Shown here: piece after piece, positions 47,061 through 59,509 of the stretch | How the letters are laid out: every line of letters starts with the position of its first letter | How positions within the stretch are numbered: the first letter of the stretch is position 1 | Assembly (NCBI GenBank): GCA_013398615.1 | Contig: VZSR01001685.1 | Coordinates: 33,701,111-33,765,110 of the forward strand | Length of the DNA: 64,000 nucleotides | Source of the DNA: Brachypodius melanocephalos | Taxonomy: Eukaryota > Chordata > Aves > Passeriformes > Pycnonotidae | Reading direction: 5' to 3' | Position numbers and translations under genes: made by a program | Notes under the pieces: model-generated | Databases searched by the model: none | What the model saw: only the letters and a program-made list of their open reading frames with translations | What the model was told of the DNA's origin: nothing

Positions 47061-50000
47061 CATGAGCTGGGCATAAATCATGCTACCTAATTGCATATTA
47101 TTTATTCATGTGCATACTTAACGTACCGATTATTTTCAGCACCTTTTTTGGTAACTGTCAATTAAAACTCAGATCACATTTTTCTACAGTGGATAAAAAA
47201 GTGAAATTTCCTTGTGCCCACCCGCCCTCAAATATTTTTAAGAAAACACTTTCACCTTTAATCCTTATTTATGTAGTATCTATTCAAAAGCAATACAAGC
47301 TGGCCTACCTCGATGCAGTGGATGGATCTTCTTCAGCTCCAAGGGAGATCTATATTCAGATCACTTCTGAGTAGGTAATCTGGTATTCTATACAAGCAAA
47401 ACTGCAATAAACTAGTACAGCTTATTCCAGCGTTTTCTTCTCCCACAAAAGCGAAATAAGCTATACCAGCAAAAGCTCAGTGCTGCTTGTGATTACATCT
47501 ACACCTGGGGCTTTCATGAGCCTGGGAATGATAATCGCAAATCGTGCTTCATTGCATCCCTAACCAACGGCAGTGCTGGGAAAAGCTTGCAGGATCGTGC
47601 AGATCAGTGCCACAGATAGGCAGCTCAGAGCGCAGTCATTAGCAGAATCCTGATGTCCTCAGATCTTTTAAAATGCAAATATTTTGTGATGACTGATTGA
47701 CAATGGACTGAGTATATGCTGAAGGTTTTGGGACTAAACATCCAGCAAATGTTTACACTGAATGCTACTGATCAGGATTAATAGATTTACCAGCTGAACA
47801 GAATGAGATTTGTGGACCTTCAGGAGAAGGGTGTTTGAGATTATGTCCTCCTAGAGGAATTGGAAACCTCAGCCATTGCTTTTGGTACTATCTGCTCTTT
47901 TCACTGGATGATGAAGGAAGAGCTAAAATGCTGGGGAAGACAGTATATCCTGTATCTGCTGTTCTTCCTCAAAGATTTGCTTATGTGGGAAAACTGTACC
48001 AGAGAGGGCTCAATATGAATTTACATCATAATCAAATCTGTGGAATGGATCTCAGTCTGTCAGCACCCAGAGATGTTTCTGGCATTTAACCCCAATCCAT
48101 GCTAGGGGAGATCTAAACTGTCTGCAGCCATTTGGGATGTTCCTGGCAGAAATACTACAGCAGTTCATGAACAGGCAGCTGTTTGCTAGTGCCTCTTTGT
48201 AGAAATGAGAACAACAGTGGGTTTTGCAATAAAGGGGCTGTCATAGGTGGCCTGATGCAGAGTTTGTGAGTGTAAGTGGCAGGGTTGGCAGCCAGGTCAG
48301 CCCCAAAGAAGCTGAGGCCTCATCAGTTGTAACTGTGAGGTTATTTGGCCAAGTCCTGAGTAAGCTATAGCTTACTCACTGTATTCTCTTTTAAATTAGG
48401 AGGATCACAGCCTGGTCATCATACTTGGTCTTTCTACCGCTGCAGGTGAGCTCTGCAGCACTGCTTTTGCTTTAGCAGTTTACCACAGTAATTGCAATTT
48501 TGAAAATCATCAAAATCTCAAAGCATAGAACACTAAGGATAAGGGGAGGTTCTTTCTAAAATAAAAGTATAAAAGGAGTTTCAAAACTGTTGATGAAATT
48601 TTTCTGAACTCTGACAGTATTTTTCTGAGCAGAAATTTGATAATGACCTTTGGTGCTATTATTTTTTTCCCCACATGCATTTCTGGGTATAGTCTGCTTC
48701 TCTACTGGGATTGCCAAAATTCTCACAGCAACTTGACATCTAAGTGATTCTACTAGCAAGACATTACAGTTGAGAACAGTGATCTGTCCCTTTTAATGGT
48801 TATTGTTCACTTGCACTCTCACTTTATCTGTTCAAATGTTTAGGAAACAGTCTTTAAGATACTTTTAGTAATACTTGTCTTTCAGATATTCCTAGCAGAG
48901 GACAAAATCTGAGTTTCATAAACAAGTACTAATTATATTAATTATGTATCCATCTATAAAATTTTGGCATAATTTATTGTGTTTCCTGAGGATACATTTT
49001 AATTTCAGAATATAAAGGTCAATTTATATATTTTACCTTTTGTACTGATCCTGACAACAGGGACAACTGGATGTGAATTCTGAGCTTTAAACCTATTAAA
49101 GACAAAGAAAGAAAACTCTTAAATGCTTTGAAGTCTTCAATACAGTGTAATCTCAGTCCTTTGACTACATGTACGTATTCAGAATCATGCACATGTTATA
49201 ATCTGTTATGAAGGCCCTGTAACTCAGTCAATGTGAAAATTATAAAAAATATTTCATTTATGCAGGTGTTTACATTTCAAACCCTTTTGCTGGAGCTGCA
49301 TGATTTGTGATCTCAGACTTTGGCGTGTGTAGAAATGAATCAGGTTGATAATTCATGATAGAGACTGTGTAGTGTTGCATCACAGTGTTAAAGTATTTAT
49401 AGTGTTGTTTACAAAACAGTAAGGCAGCTTTGAACTGGGTGAACCCAGTGACTAGGAGGTTTTTTCCAGTCCTTTCTTTCTCCAGGCATTTCTCACATCC
49501 TTTATTTTCTACAGAAACGTCTGTCATATTTGTTAAATATGCAGAGCTTCTCTTCATAGCAATAGTGTCAATGAAGGATGCTTGTGCAAAGTAAATTAAT
49601 TTCCTGTGCACACTTCAAATGCAGCATGGGCAAAGGCCAGAACACCATCCAAATAAGACAAGTTTAGATTCCCCAATAATTGTTTTGTAATCTGCATTTA
49701 TAATAGATTTCCAAGAACAAAAGACATTCCTTTAGAAACAACGGAGGTTGCTAAGGGACACAAATGTATTTACTGTGTCATAACTTGCAAAAGCCAAGCA
49801 CATTAAAACAAGAGCTTTAATAAGCAGCAGTGTCATGAATCTCACCTTTATTCCCGGGGTAAATATAAACCTGTTGGCCAACATCTTTACATGGCTTGGA
49901 ATGCCCAGTCTGAGACCTTGATGGAAACAGGAAACATCTGTTGTTTTAGAAAATACAGACTTTCATTCTTAAGGATGCATACTCACATGCATACTTTGTC

Positions 50001-50154
50001 CCAATGGATGTTTGAGATTTGTTTCTTTCATGTATTGTTTCTGTTTATCCTCCTTCAATTACCTAAGAATTTGCATGTAGGGATACTGCTTCCTAACAAG
50101 GTGGGAACTATGCTGTCAGTTGTGAGGCTGAGTTACTTCTTTTTGCTGAAGTTA
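47061..50154. other. Intergenic, no gene recognised
   Basis: AT-rich. Contains a perfect 20-bp palindrome at 48358-48377. Plus-strand open frames at 47108-47374, 47835-48089 and 49891-50250 and a minus-strand frame at 49270-49611 show no recognisable domain. Confidence 0.6.
48358..48377. repeat. Perfect 20-bp palindrome
   Basis: GAGTAAGCTATAGCTTACTC equals its own reverse complement. It could be a dimeric protein-binding site or a cruciform seed. No known motif matches. Confidence 0.7.
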
Positions 50155-50484
50155 TCACTGTTTCTTATATCTTTTGGACACAAAAAACCCACTCCAGTCT
50201 TTTGGGCAAAGCAAAAAGCCACCACCTTCTTCTGTCCTCTCACCTTCTAGTGTCTGACACACCAATGTGCTGTATTTCAGCTTGTCCAAGCACGCGGAAC
50301 ACAGGGCCCCTTTGAAGGGACCACAGTAACATTCCCTTGGCCTGATAAGCTGATCCTTCTCTTTCCCTAAGCTGCAAAACCTCTTCTTCCTCCTCTGATA
50401 CACACAAGGTGCAGTTGATGCCCTGTACCTGCAGCGAATGTGCAGAAGTGGACAGTGTGCAGAAATTGCTTCTGAGAAGTGCAT
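50155..50484 (-). other. Unidentified Cys-rich minus-strand open frame
   Basis: 109 codons from ATG to TAA. A central cysteine cluster reads RECYCGPFKGALCSACLDKL and then KYSTLVCQTLEG. The TTTTGCAG|CTT and GAAG|GTGAGA contexts on the minus strand could bound it as an exon (about 50252-50372). No family was recognised and chance is a real alternative. Confidence 0.2.
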
Positions 50485-51528
50485 TGAGCTACCTGTTCAT
50501 TAGGAGCTGCCAGGTTGCCTTGCACAACAGCCTCTGCTGGTTTAGGAATGAGACAGGAGGCGTGGGAAAGGAGCCTACAGACGTCTCAGGGATGCACTAA
50601 ACTACGGGGCAACCAAGTCTTTGTTTGTTTATTCAAATAATTGACTCACTTCCAGCTTTCCTAACAACTGGAATACATTTTAATGGTAACCTATATTATA
50701 AGTAATGAGCCAGTGTAATTCATTGTGTGGGCTCTCGTAGGTTTTTCATATAGGCAATTCCTGAGAATAATTTCCATTTGTTCAGTCTTTTCAAATATTG
50801 AAATATAGGTAGCAGAGATGAAAACAATATATTGAACCACTCTTAAAATGTCATTAAATAGAATTTAGGGACATCTCTTAAAAATACCAGATTCAAGAGA
50901 AAAGCCCTTTCACCTTTTGTCAAAATACCCTGCACATTTCTGACAAAATCCCTGTGCTTGTTTCTATACCTTCAATTGGTGATTGTTTGTTAACCAGACA
51001 TGTCTCTTGAAAGTTCTGTTCAAACAAGCCTATCTACAGTGAATACTGAAAAGCCACGATCAATACACTAGTATATAATGATTACAAGTAATGCGTCTCA
51101 CTCAGCATGTAGGGCAAAAAAGAAAAAAAAAAAAAAGCCTCCTGTCTAATTATATTTGAAGTAGACTTGTCTAAAATTAAGAGAGTACTTGTCCCACAAG
51201 GACTGCAGCCAATTCCACTGAATCAATGGAACTTGAGCAGGACTGCCAGCTTTCCTCATTGAAATTCCTCCTTCAAGCATACTTTTGACATTAAGCCATT
51301 AGAAAAAGTTGACTGTTGCTTAAAAAGAAAAATGAAGACCAGGCACCACCTGAGATCTGACAGCTCCTTCTTGTTTTGAGTCTGAACCATGCTGTTAGCA
51401 CAATTTAGGTCCTAAATTTGCTCCTCACAGAAGCATGATCAACTTTCAGGTAAGAAACCTCTCAGGGCAGCTGCAGTGGTTATAGATGTGGTCACATTTC
51501 CTTCTTTTCCTCCCTGACCACAGCTCAC
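50485..51528. other. Intergenic, nothing recognised
   Basis: AT-rich unique sequence with an A-rich run near 51118-51136. Confidence 0.6.
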
Positions 51529-51554
51529 TTTTTTTTTTTTTTTTTTTTTTTTTT
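51529..51554. repeat. 26-base poly(T) tract
   Basis: T run between CAGCTCAC and GGCAGTCTTAC. Confidence 0.95.
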
Positions 51555-51933
51555 GGCAGTCTTACTCATCTCATTGTGAATTCCTCAGTCTTCCTCCTTA
51601 ATCTAATCCTGCAGAGCACTGTGATGTTCACTTGTGGTACTCAGTATGATATTTAATCTCTGCCATTTTTCCCTGTGAGAGAGATTAGTAAAAGATTTTA
51701 AAACCAACAAACTGCATATCCATTTTACTCAAGACTTATTAGCCCTTTAGAACAAGAGAGACAGAGCTAGCTTTTTGACACACCTTTCCTTCTTCTCTTT
51801 AAAAATATTATATCCATGACAGCCTGATTCCATTGCACATGCTCCTTTCTGTTTTACCTAGGAGAGTCCTTTTGATCTGCTTACAGTCCTTTTTTTTTTT
51901 TCCCTCCTGTAACTTCTAAATATCCAAACACAT

Positions 51934-52470
51934 TTCATAGAATCACATGAATGATGTGGTTTGGGTTGGAATGGACCTTAAAGATCATCTTGTTCCAATC
52001 CTCCTACTGTGGGCAGGAACACCTTCTGCTAGACCTGGTTGCTCAGGTTGTTCAGCTGGAACACTTCCAGGGATGAGGCATCCACAGCTTCTCTGGGCAA
52101 CCTGTGCCAGTGCCTCACCACTCTCACAGTAAAGAATTTTTTCCTAGTATCCAATCTAAACCCGCTGTCTTTCAGTTTAAAGCCATTCCCCCTTATCCTG
52201 TCACTACATACCCTAGTCAAAAGTCCCTCTCCAGCCTTCTTTTAGTCCCCCTTGAGGTACTGGAAGGCAACTCTCTCAGCCTGTCCTCACAGGAGAGGTG
52301 CTCCAGCCCACCAAGTCACGTTTATGACCTGCCTCTGAACTCGCTTCAAAAGGTCTACATCTTTCTTGTGTTGGGGGGACCCAGAGCTGGATGCCATACT
52401 CTAGGTGGGATCTCACAAGAATGGAGTAGAGGGACAGAATCACCTTCCTCGACCTGCTGGTCAGAGTGTG
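51934..52470 (-). mobile_element. CR1 LINE 3' end with ORF2 C-terminal remnant
   Basis: The plus strand starts TTTCATAGAATCACATGAAT, the complement of the CR1 3' terminus, then GGTTTGGGTTGGAATGGACC. On the minus strand two CR1 ORF2 segments read: RSRKVILSLYSILVRSHLEY (start near 52460), then, after frame changes, RIRGNGFKLKDSGFRLDTRK and FFTVRVVRHWHRLPREAVDA (52029-52220). It is a 5'-truncated, frameshifted, inactive copy of about 0.5 kb. Confidence 0.93.
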
Positions 52471-53014
52471 AAGAAGTGGCTTATTTTGAGGGGTTTGGAG
52501 GATTTTGTTCCTCCATCTGTGTATTTTATCTTCCAAACATCTGTTAGGTAAGCCTGATTTTCCCCTTTAAAAATCAAGCCTATATATTTAGACAGTGAAT
52601 TTCCCAATAGTAAAGTCAACAAACGACACCCATAAATGATTACACAGTAATAATTCCCATCACATTAACAACTGTGTTTTCCTGTATATTTTGTTTAGGA
52701 CTAAATTCACCCTCAGTGGATAATGAAAAACAGCCTTTTATGTTGCAAACCTTTCAGGATATAATGTTCATCGTAATAGGTTTCATGATATCCTTGGGTG
52801 CTATTATACATGCATAATTTAGAGTAAGTATCATAGGTCATCTCACCTCCTTCTGGTGTAGGATTCTCAAGACTTTGTACAAAAAAGTCTTTGGCTCACA
52901 ATAAAAGTCATGGAGAATGTTCCTGCCTCATTCAATTTTCCTCTCTCCAGGGTCCTGTTGAACCACCACATTTCACAGCTGAGGCACACACATAAACTGG
53001 CCATGATTTTAAAT
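52471..53014. other. Spacer between two CR1 copies
   Basis: AT-rich unique sequence of about 0.5 kb. Nothing recognised. Confidence 0.6.
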
Positions 53015-53850
53015 TATAGAATCATAGAATACAGGTTGGAAAGAACTGACCTCAAGGAACATTTCATCCAACCATGCTTGGTAAAAGCACACTCTAGATA
53101 AGATTGCCCAGCACAGTGGCAGCCAAATCTCAGGAGTGTACTGTATTGGAGAATCCACCACTTCCCTGGGGAGATTATTCCAATGGCTGATTGTTCTCCT
53201 TGTGAAAAGTTTCCCTTACATGAGTAGCTGTAAATTCTCCAGGAGTAACTTGTACCCAATACCTCTTGTCTTTTTCATGTGATTCCTTGTAAAAAGAGAG
53301 TCTTCATCTTCTCTGTAATCACCCATCAAACAGTGGAACATAGTGAGGAGGTCTGCCCTGAGCTTTCTTTTTTCAAGGCTGAACAAACCCAGTTCTCTCA
53401 TCCTTTCCCCCTGTCACAGGCTTCCCAGTCATTTGATCATCTCTGGGGCTCTTCTCTGGACCTTCTCCAGCCTGCCCACATCTTTTCTGCACAGCAGGGA
53501 CTAAAACTGAGCACAGTATCCCAGTGTGGCCTGATGAGCACTGAGCAGAGTGAGATAATGACTTCTGGATCTCTGCTGGTGATGCCCTTGTGGATGCATC
53601 AGCCTGGTTTTTTTGTCCCCATGACTGGGGGCCCAGCAGTGCTGGTGCAGGCAGAGGTAAAGGAAGTGTTGAGAACCTCTGCCTTTTCAGCATTGTCAGT
53701 GACAAATTCACCCCTCTTATCAGTGAGACAGTATTTTCTTTCTCTTTCTGCTTGTTGTTTATGTATCTGAAGAACTGTTTCTTTTAGTTTTGAGCAGACT
53801 CAGAAGCACTCAGTTAACCTGAATTTTAATTTTCCTTTATAGCAAGACTT
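53015..53850 (-). mobile_element. CR1 LINE fragment, longer and more diverged copy
   Basis: The plus strand begins TAGAATCATAGAATACAGGT (CR1 3' terminus, minus orientation). Minus-strand ORF2 remnants occur in order: KKQFFRYINNKQKEKENTVS (near 53780), a GYCVQFWAP-like segment out of frame near 53510, and RELGLFSLEKRKLRADLLT (near 53400). The reverse-transcriptase core between the first and second segments is missing, so it is internally deleted. It is inactive. The 5' edge is approximate. Confidence 0.88.
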
Positions 53851-54343
53851 GGATTTGTGGCAGTTCAGTAGCTGCAGAGGAGCAGACTGAGTTGCCCCTG
53901 AAGCAGGAAAACTGAGCAGTGCAGAAGTGGTGGGGAGAAGCTCTTTCAACCATCTCAGTGAAAGCTTTGCCTTCCCACTTGGGGTTGGAGTGCTGTGCTC
54001 GGATTGAGTGGATTCTTCATCTTTGGAATGAAGATTTACAGGTAAATCCTTAGGGGAGCCACTGCTTTTTTGCATGATCTGAATTGTTCTTCTTTGACTC
54101 CCACTGTTGTTTTGGATAAATGTGCTCTTCTACATTTGAAAACATCCTACACTTTGGAATAATTCCACCGTTCTTCTGTATAGCATCTCTTAAACTAAGA
54201 GTGGTAAACCAAAATTCCTGCCAATTATGAAGAAAGTTTTCTACACCATAGAGCCAAATAGCAATAACTATTTCCTGTCTCACACTGTGTTCCCTCTTCC
54301 CCACACTGCCTGCTACAAGACAACTATGATTGCCACTGGACAT
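53851..54343 (-). pseudogene. Unidentified minus-strand open frames, possibly one frameshifted sequence
   Basis: Minus-strand frame from 54343 contains RQEIVIAIWLYGVENFLHNW, then QEFWFTTLSLRDAIQKNGG, and stops at about 54050. A second frame, entered at the A6 run at 54066-54071, continues SSGSPKDLPVNLHSKDEEST to about 53800, running into the CR1 5' edge. A single base change in the A run would join them into about 180 codons. No family was recognised. It may be a decayed gene, part of an unrecognised repeat, or chance. Confidence 0.2.
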
Positions 54344-55180
54344 TTTTGATTCCTGTTACATCCTTTTTGCTGTAAGGTGTGACTGTATTTCAAAGGAGTG
54401 AGTCATGGGGATTCAAGTGGGGTTTTTGGTTAGGAAAATTACAACTAGCCCTCCCCAATAGCTCCCTGAGCACTGGCCACATTTTGGGGGGATTTAGAAG
54501 TGTTCTATGCGCTCTTGCAGTAGCTACTCAAGCCTCTTGCTAGTTTATGCAGGGGCATTTGCAGCCTCTGCCCCTGGAGTGTGTCTTTATACCTTCACTT
54601 GTGTCACCTGTAGTTGTCACAGCTTCATAATGCCACATGTTTTATAAAAAAAATGTGTTTTAGTGTTTTAAACTTTCTGAGCCTGCATGCCCACTGCCAT
54701 GCCCCTGTTGCAGCCCTCATCATTGTGCTGGAGAGGTTGTGCCACACTAGGAGCCACCGAGCTGTTCTTTGGAAATGTATCTTTTTCAGGACTCGAAAAA
54801 TACTCGATCAGCAGAAATGAGCAATGCAGGTGCAGAGGGGAGCAGGACTGTGAAGGATGTTGAAATAGGAACACTGAAAGTAGGTTCTACCCTTAAAAAA
54901 CTTCACAGCATAAAGCCATGCCCCAGGATTTCTGCCAACCTTAAAGGTTTTTAGCGGTACCACAGGCTGGCAGTGCTATTCATTCTGTGGCAGGCATGAG
55001 CAGGAGACCTCTCTCAGGCAATAAGGAAGGAGGAATGGAAAGGCATTGGAAGAGTAATATCATTCAAGTGGTGGGGAAATGTCCTCATAGTACAGACTAG
55101 CTGACAAGACACACACTTCAGCATCAGCCTTTATCCTCCTGTTAAATTGGCTGCCTCAAATCAAAAACAAGCACAGGCTT
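54344..55180. other. Intergenic, nothing recognised
   Basis: Unique sequence without repeats or convincing coding signal. Confidence 0.6.
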
Positions 55181-55183
55181 GTG

Positions 55184-55260
55184 GTGGGTTTTTTGTTTGT
55201 TTGTTTGTCTGTTTGGTTGGGTTTTGGTTTTTGGTTTTTGGTTTTTTTTTTTTTTTTTTT
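55184..55260. repeat. T/G-rich simple repeat ending in poly(T)
   Basis: (TTTG)n and (GGTTTTT)n units passing into a run of about 20 T. Confidence 0.9.
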
Positions 55261-58200
55261 GTGTAGAAAGGATTCTAGTTATAACTGGAATAACTTACAA
55301 CTCAGGTTAACTTTGCAGTGAAATTGAGTTCAAAGGACTCATAAACAGAATTCTTGATTGCAAAATTGATTTTAAACTGTATAAAGTAGTTCTGTTGGCA
55401 CTATGCTATTTTAGCAAGGACAACAGGACCCCTAAGACCAACATTTCTAAGGCAATTTGTCCAAGAAAGAAAACTCTTTTCAGGTAATGAACCACTTTAT
55501 AAAGAACTTAATATTGTTAGCTTTCACTATAATTTTCCTATAAAATACATCTTCAGTTGGGAAGTCATCACTTCGATTATGTACTCATGATTTCATATAT
55601 TTTTAAAGTTCCCTCCTTTACTGTTTTCACCAGTTTACCTTCATGATCCATTTTCAAATGGTCCCTACTGAGTGTCAAGCTGCAGTAAGAAAACTCTCTA
55701 CCACATTTACCAGAATTCGTTGGTGTTGCAGCCTGGTGGGTTTTATTACTTTCCTTTAACGTTCATTTGAATAAGATAGTAAATTGGGCAAAACAGTACT
55801 AAAACCAGAAGTTGCAACATGGTTTGTGAGCACACAAACTTATAAATGAGCAACAAAGCCAGGAACCAGGGAAACTAAATATCATCTGTCTACATGCTTG
55901 AGTCTACCTTTTTTCTACTTCAGAATAATATCTGACTTGAAAGACACTTACATAGCAATTAAAAAAAATCAAAACAGTAAACAATGATGGCAGTTCCAGC
56001 TTAGTGATTTCTTTCTTCTTCATGGCTTTCCTGCTCTTCATATTTATCAGCACTGGGCATTGCAGCCTGCTACAGCAAATTGTGGTACATTGGAGTAGGA
56101 ATTGCACTGCAGAAAATAAAATGTTAATGATGATGATTAAAGTTTTCCTGGGATTCCCATATGTGCTCATTATCACTGCTGACATCATTCACTCTCTGTG
56201 CTGTGCTCATTGAAGGCTCTGCAGCTGAAGTAGATAGGATATACTGAAAGAATTTCTTGAAAATAATATGAATCTAAATTCATCTTACTTCACAAAATAT
56301 TTTTGAAAGAATGGTGCACTCCCAAAATCCCAAAAGAAAACCTCTTCTGAGATACCAATAGAGGAAGTTGGTTGCATTGCTCAATAAGAAACCCCTTGAA
56401 AATGACGAGCAGAAGGGAGTGACCACATGGATATTTCCTGTGCTGAGGTATCCCAGCTTTCACAGGGGTGTTGCAAGGTGACTTGTGTAACTTGTGGGTA
56501 GTCTGGATGGCACCTCATTGTGGAGATGGCATTTGATAATGGCCAAACCTGACTAAGCTGACATAATGCCAAGCTGTCTTTGAAAGCCCTTCTCCACCTG
56601 CTCCCCTTTCTGTGTTTCTAACACATCCCTTGTGCTGTCTCTGATGCTCTTTGGAGCCATAGGCAGTCAGGTCAGAGGGTCTGGATAGCAGAAAACTAGG
56701 CCTGCAAAAAAGCATTGAGTTGTACATCAGTTTAGCTTTCTGCTCTGGATTGTTTATGGTTTGAGGTCCATCCCTAGCAAAGAGCTTGCAGAAAGCATGG
56801 CTGGCAGGCAGGAGAGGGAATGGGGCTTCTTTCAGCTATTAAGTCTGGTTTAACTGAATCATAAACCTGACTGGGGAGAAATCTCCCCAACACACTGACT
56901 TTGGTAGCTCTTGAAGCTCTTTCAAACAATGCCTGCCATGCTCCAGGCCTGGCTGACTGCTTCTGCCTTTGTGCTGGAATTCATCACCCCTTCAGGTGGG
57001 TCTGTGAAATCAATCTCTGCAGAGCTAGACTGTAAACTGGGCTGTGGCTCAAGGTACATACCTTCTGATGCAAGAGCAGAGGTGATGAGCTGTGGTGTAA
57101 CACCAGGAGTGAGTAACTGGAGGTCATAGGGCAGCAACTTTACCCACGTGGTTCTGGAGCTGCTCTCTCATGAAACTACATTTGGAGTGGTCTCAATGGC
57201 TATTTTCCTTGAATTGATCAGCACCTGCAATTCCTCTGTGCTTTTTGATTAAAGAAGTTGCTCTGTGTGGCTGCTAAACTAGTGGATTCGGGGTTTATCC
57301 TGGAAAACAAACTGCTGAGGGAACAAATTAACACATAGAAATTGTAGCATGGCATTGTGGGCTCGTATAAGACACGATGGTTATCCATGATTCAGTCTTC
57401 CAGCATAGACAAGCGTGGCAGAGAGGACACTACTACAACAGCAGTGCAGTCGTGAGGGCTTACTGGTGTCACAGATCTCCTTTGCAGAATGGAGCCATGC
57501 AAATGTGCTCAATATAGACTCATTAGCTCATGTTACAGACCTTCAAAATCCATTGCTTTTACCTGATTTAGGAATAAAAAGAAATCTAATTTCTTCCATG
57601 CTGGCAACAAACCATAGGTTTTGTTGGGGATAAAAAAACCCCTTAAGAGTGCCTACATTTAGACTTGGACCAAAGCACCTGAAGGCATGGTCTTCATGGG
57701 TGGTCTCAGTGTTCCACGGGGAGTTTGCATGCAGTCAAGTCTCCAAAAAAAGTGTGATTCCATATGCAACCATATGACTTGCAGAAGTGGTGTCAGAAGC
57801 AAGGACCAGTCATCATAAAGATCTGTGTCTATTGTGGCTGGTGTGAGGGATGAGTAAACTTCTTGGACTTCGCTGTCCAAGAAAACATTGTAAAATATTT
57901 TACTTATAATACATTTTCTGCTTGGAAAGAGTGTCAAAGTTTGAACTGATTGTCTATTAGGAGTGAACTCTTTCTTTCATCCTTGGCTCTTTGAATTGCT
58001 CAGTGCCCAATGGATGCCTTCTCTTATTACAGCCAAGACAAAATGTGTAATGGATTTTAGCAGAACCCCTCCCACCTCTGCCAACATGTAAAGGAGGCTA
58101 ATACTGCTTGTAAAAAAAATCATGTCCATAGTTTCTCATTCTGATCACAAAACAAAGCCAGGTATGGTAGGAAGCATTTTCCCTCTGTACTGTTTTGTTG

Positions 58201-59509
58201 TATATATATTACTGTTTGTAGCAACAAACATGCCACTGTAATGTAAAAATGTCAGTCCTCAGGTTGAATTTGTAGTTGCAGTTATCTGATTACATAAAAT
58301 GAAATACTGAAGAACTGTAAAACTCTCAAATATTTATTCAGCAAAAAAGCTGAGTCCTGTAGACTCTTCCTTCACTGTGCACATGTGCATGTTTCTTGTG
58401 TACTATTTAGTGTGTACTGCTTTTTATAGCATAGTTGGTGTAATTTGTTACTTTGATTTACTGTATTATTTCCTGAGTATGGAACAATCCTGAAGTAAGT
58501 GCCATTTTGTGGGTAGCAAAGTATTTGAGTGCAGCTCACCACCTCCAGTGTGTCAGCTAGATCTATTGCACAACTATTAATGGCATGTTCAGAAGAACTT
58601 TTACACTAATATTGAAATTCTTTTAAGACCATATTTAGCTTTGGCAAATGTTTCCCACATGTCTTTGAGTGGCAGTCCATCTTTTGATGTTTATATTTGC
58701 CATCTGGATATGTCAGCTTTGTGCAACAGAAGCATGAAATGGTGTAAGTAAATCTCAAGAAGTGGAAAGAACATTTTAAAAGGTTTACAAACAAATGTAC
58801 CCATAAATAGTATAGAAAAATGAATGTGTAATGGTGTGGACATACTTTCTTGGCAAGTCACTCTACAGTCTGAATGTTTTTTTAGATCTTATTGCTACAG
58901 ATACCCCAAGAGGAATTTTAAGCAAGTTATATAAGAGAAAGAATATACATTGTAGTTTTTAGTTTGTTAATTTTATGCATGTGATCATATGTTCAGTATG
59001 ATCAAGCTCACATTTCTTTCAGTACTTGTAATAAAGAGGCAGATTTCCTGATTTTCACAGATTTTCTCACACAACTTTTGTGGAAAATATTTGAACAAAG
59101 GATAAACTACATGTAAAACAAACAAAAAAAATCCTTGGTTCTTTGGACAGGCAAATGCAAGAGTTATGCAGTATGCTTATGGCTGTTGCCATTACTCTTT
59201 GTACTTACAAGAATTTGAATGCAGAATTGTTTTTCCTTGTACTCAGCTACAACTCAGATAAGCATCAGGAGAGATTAAATATAAACGTGTAAAGGACGTA
59301 ACCTCCTGTTATGCTGCAGTAGGTTTGTTTTGCCACCAGCTACTGCAGGATAACATGAAATTCAGATCTTGGCAGGTAAAACTCTTCCAGTTGAACTTCA
59401 TAATTTCTGTAATGTGGAATATTTGGAGCCATAGCCATGTTAAATATAATTAGATGCAACCAATGGTTGTATACCACAGAACAATTAGAACTCAATCCCT
59501 AAAAATGTG
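55261..59509. other. Intergenic, no gene recognised
   Basis: AT-rich unique sequence. Open frames of 60-94 codons on both strands (for example 55904-56188 minus and 57659-57937 minus) lack recognisable domains and splice context. Confidence 0.6.

Noticed and set aside
52276..53711. Open frames that might be taken for genes
   Set aside because: They are remnants of CR1 ORF2 (LYSILVRSHLEY, RELGLFSLEKRKLR) within LINE fragments.
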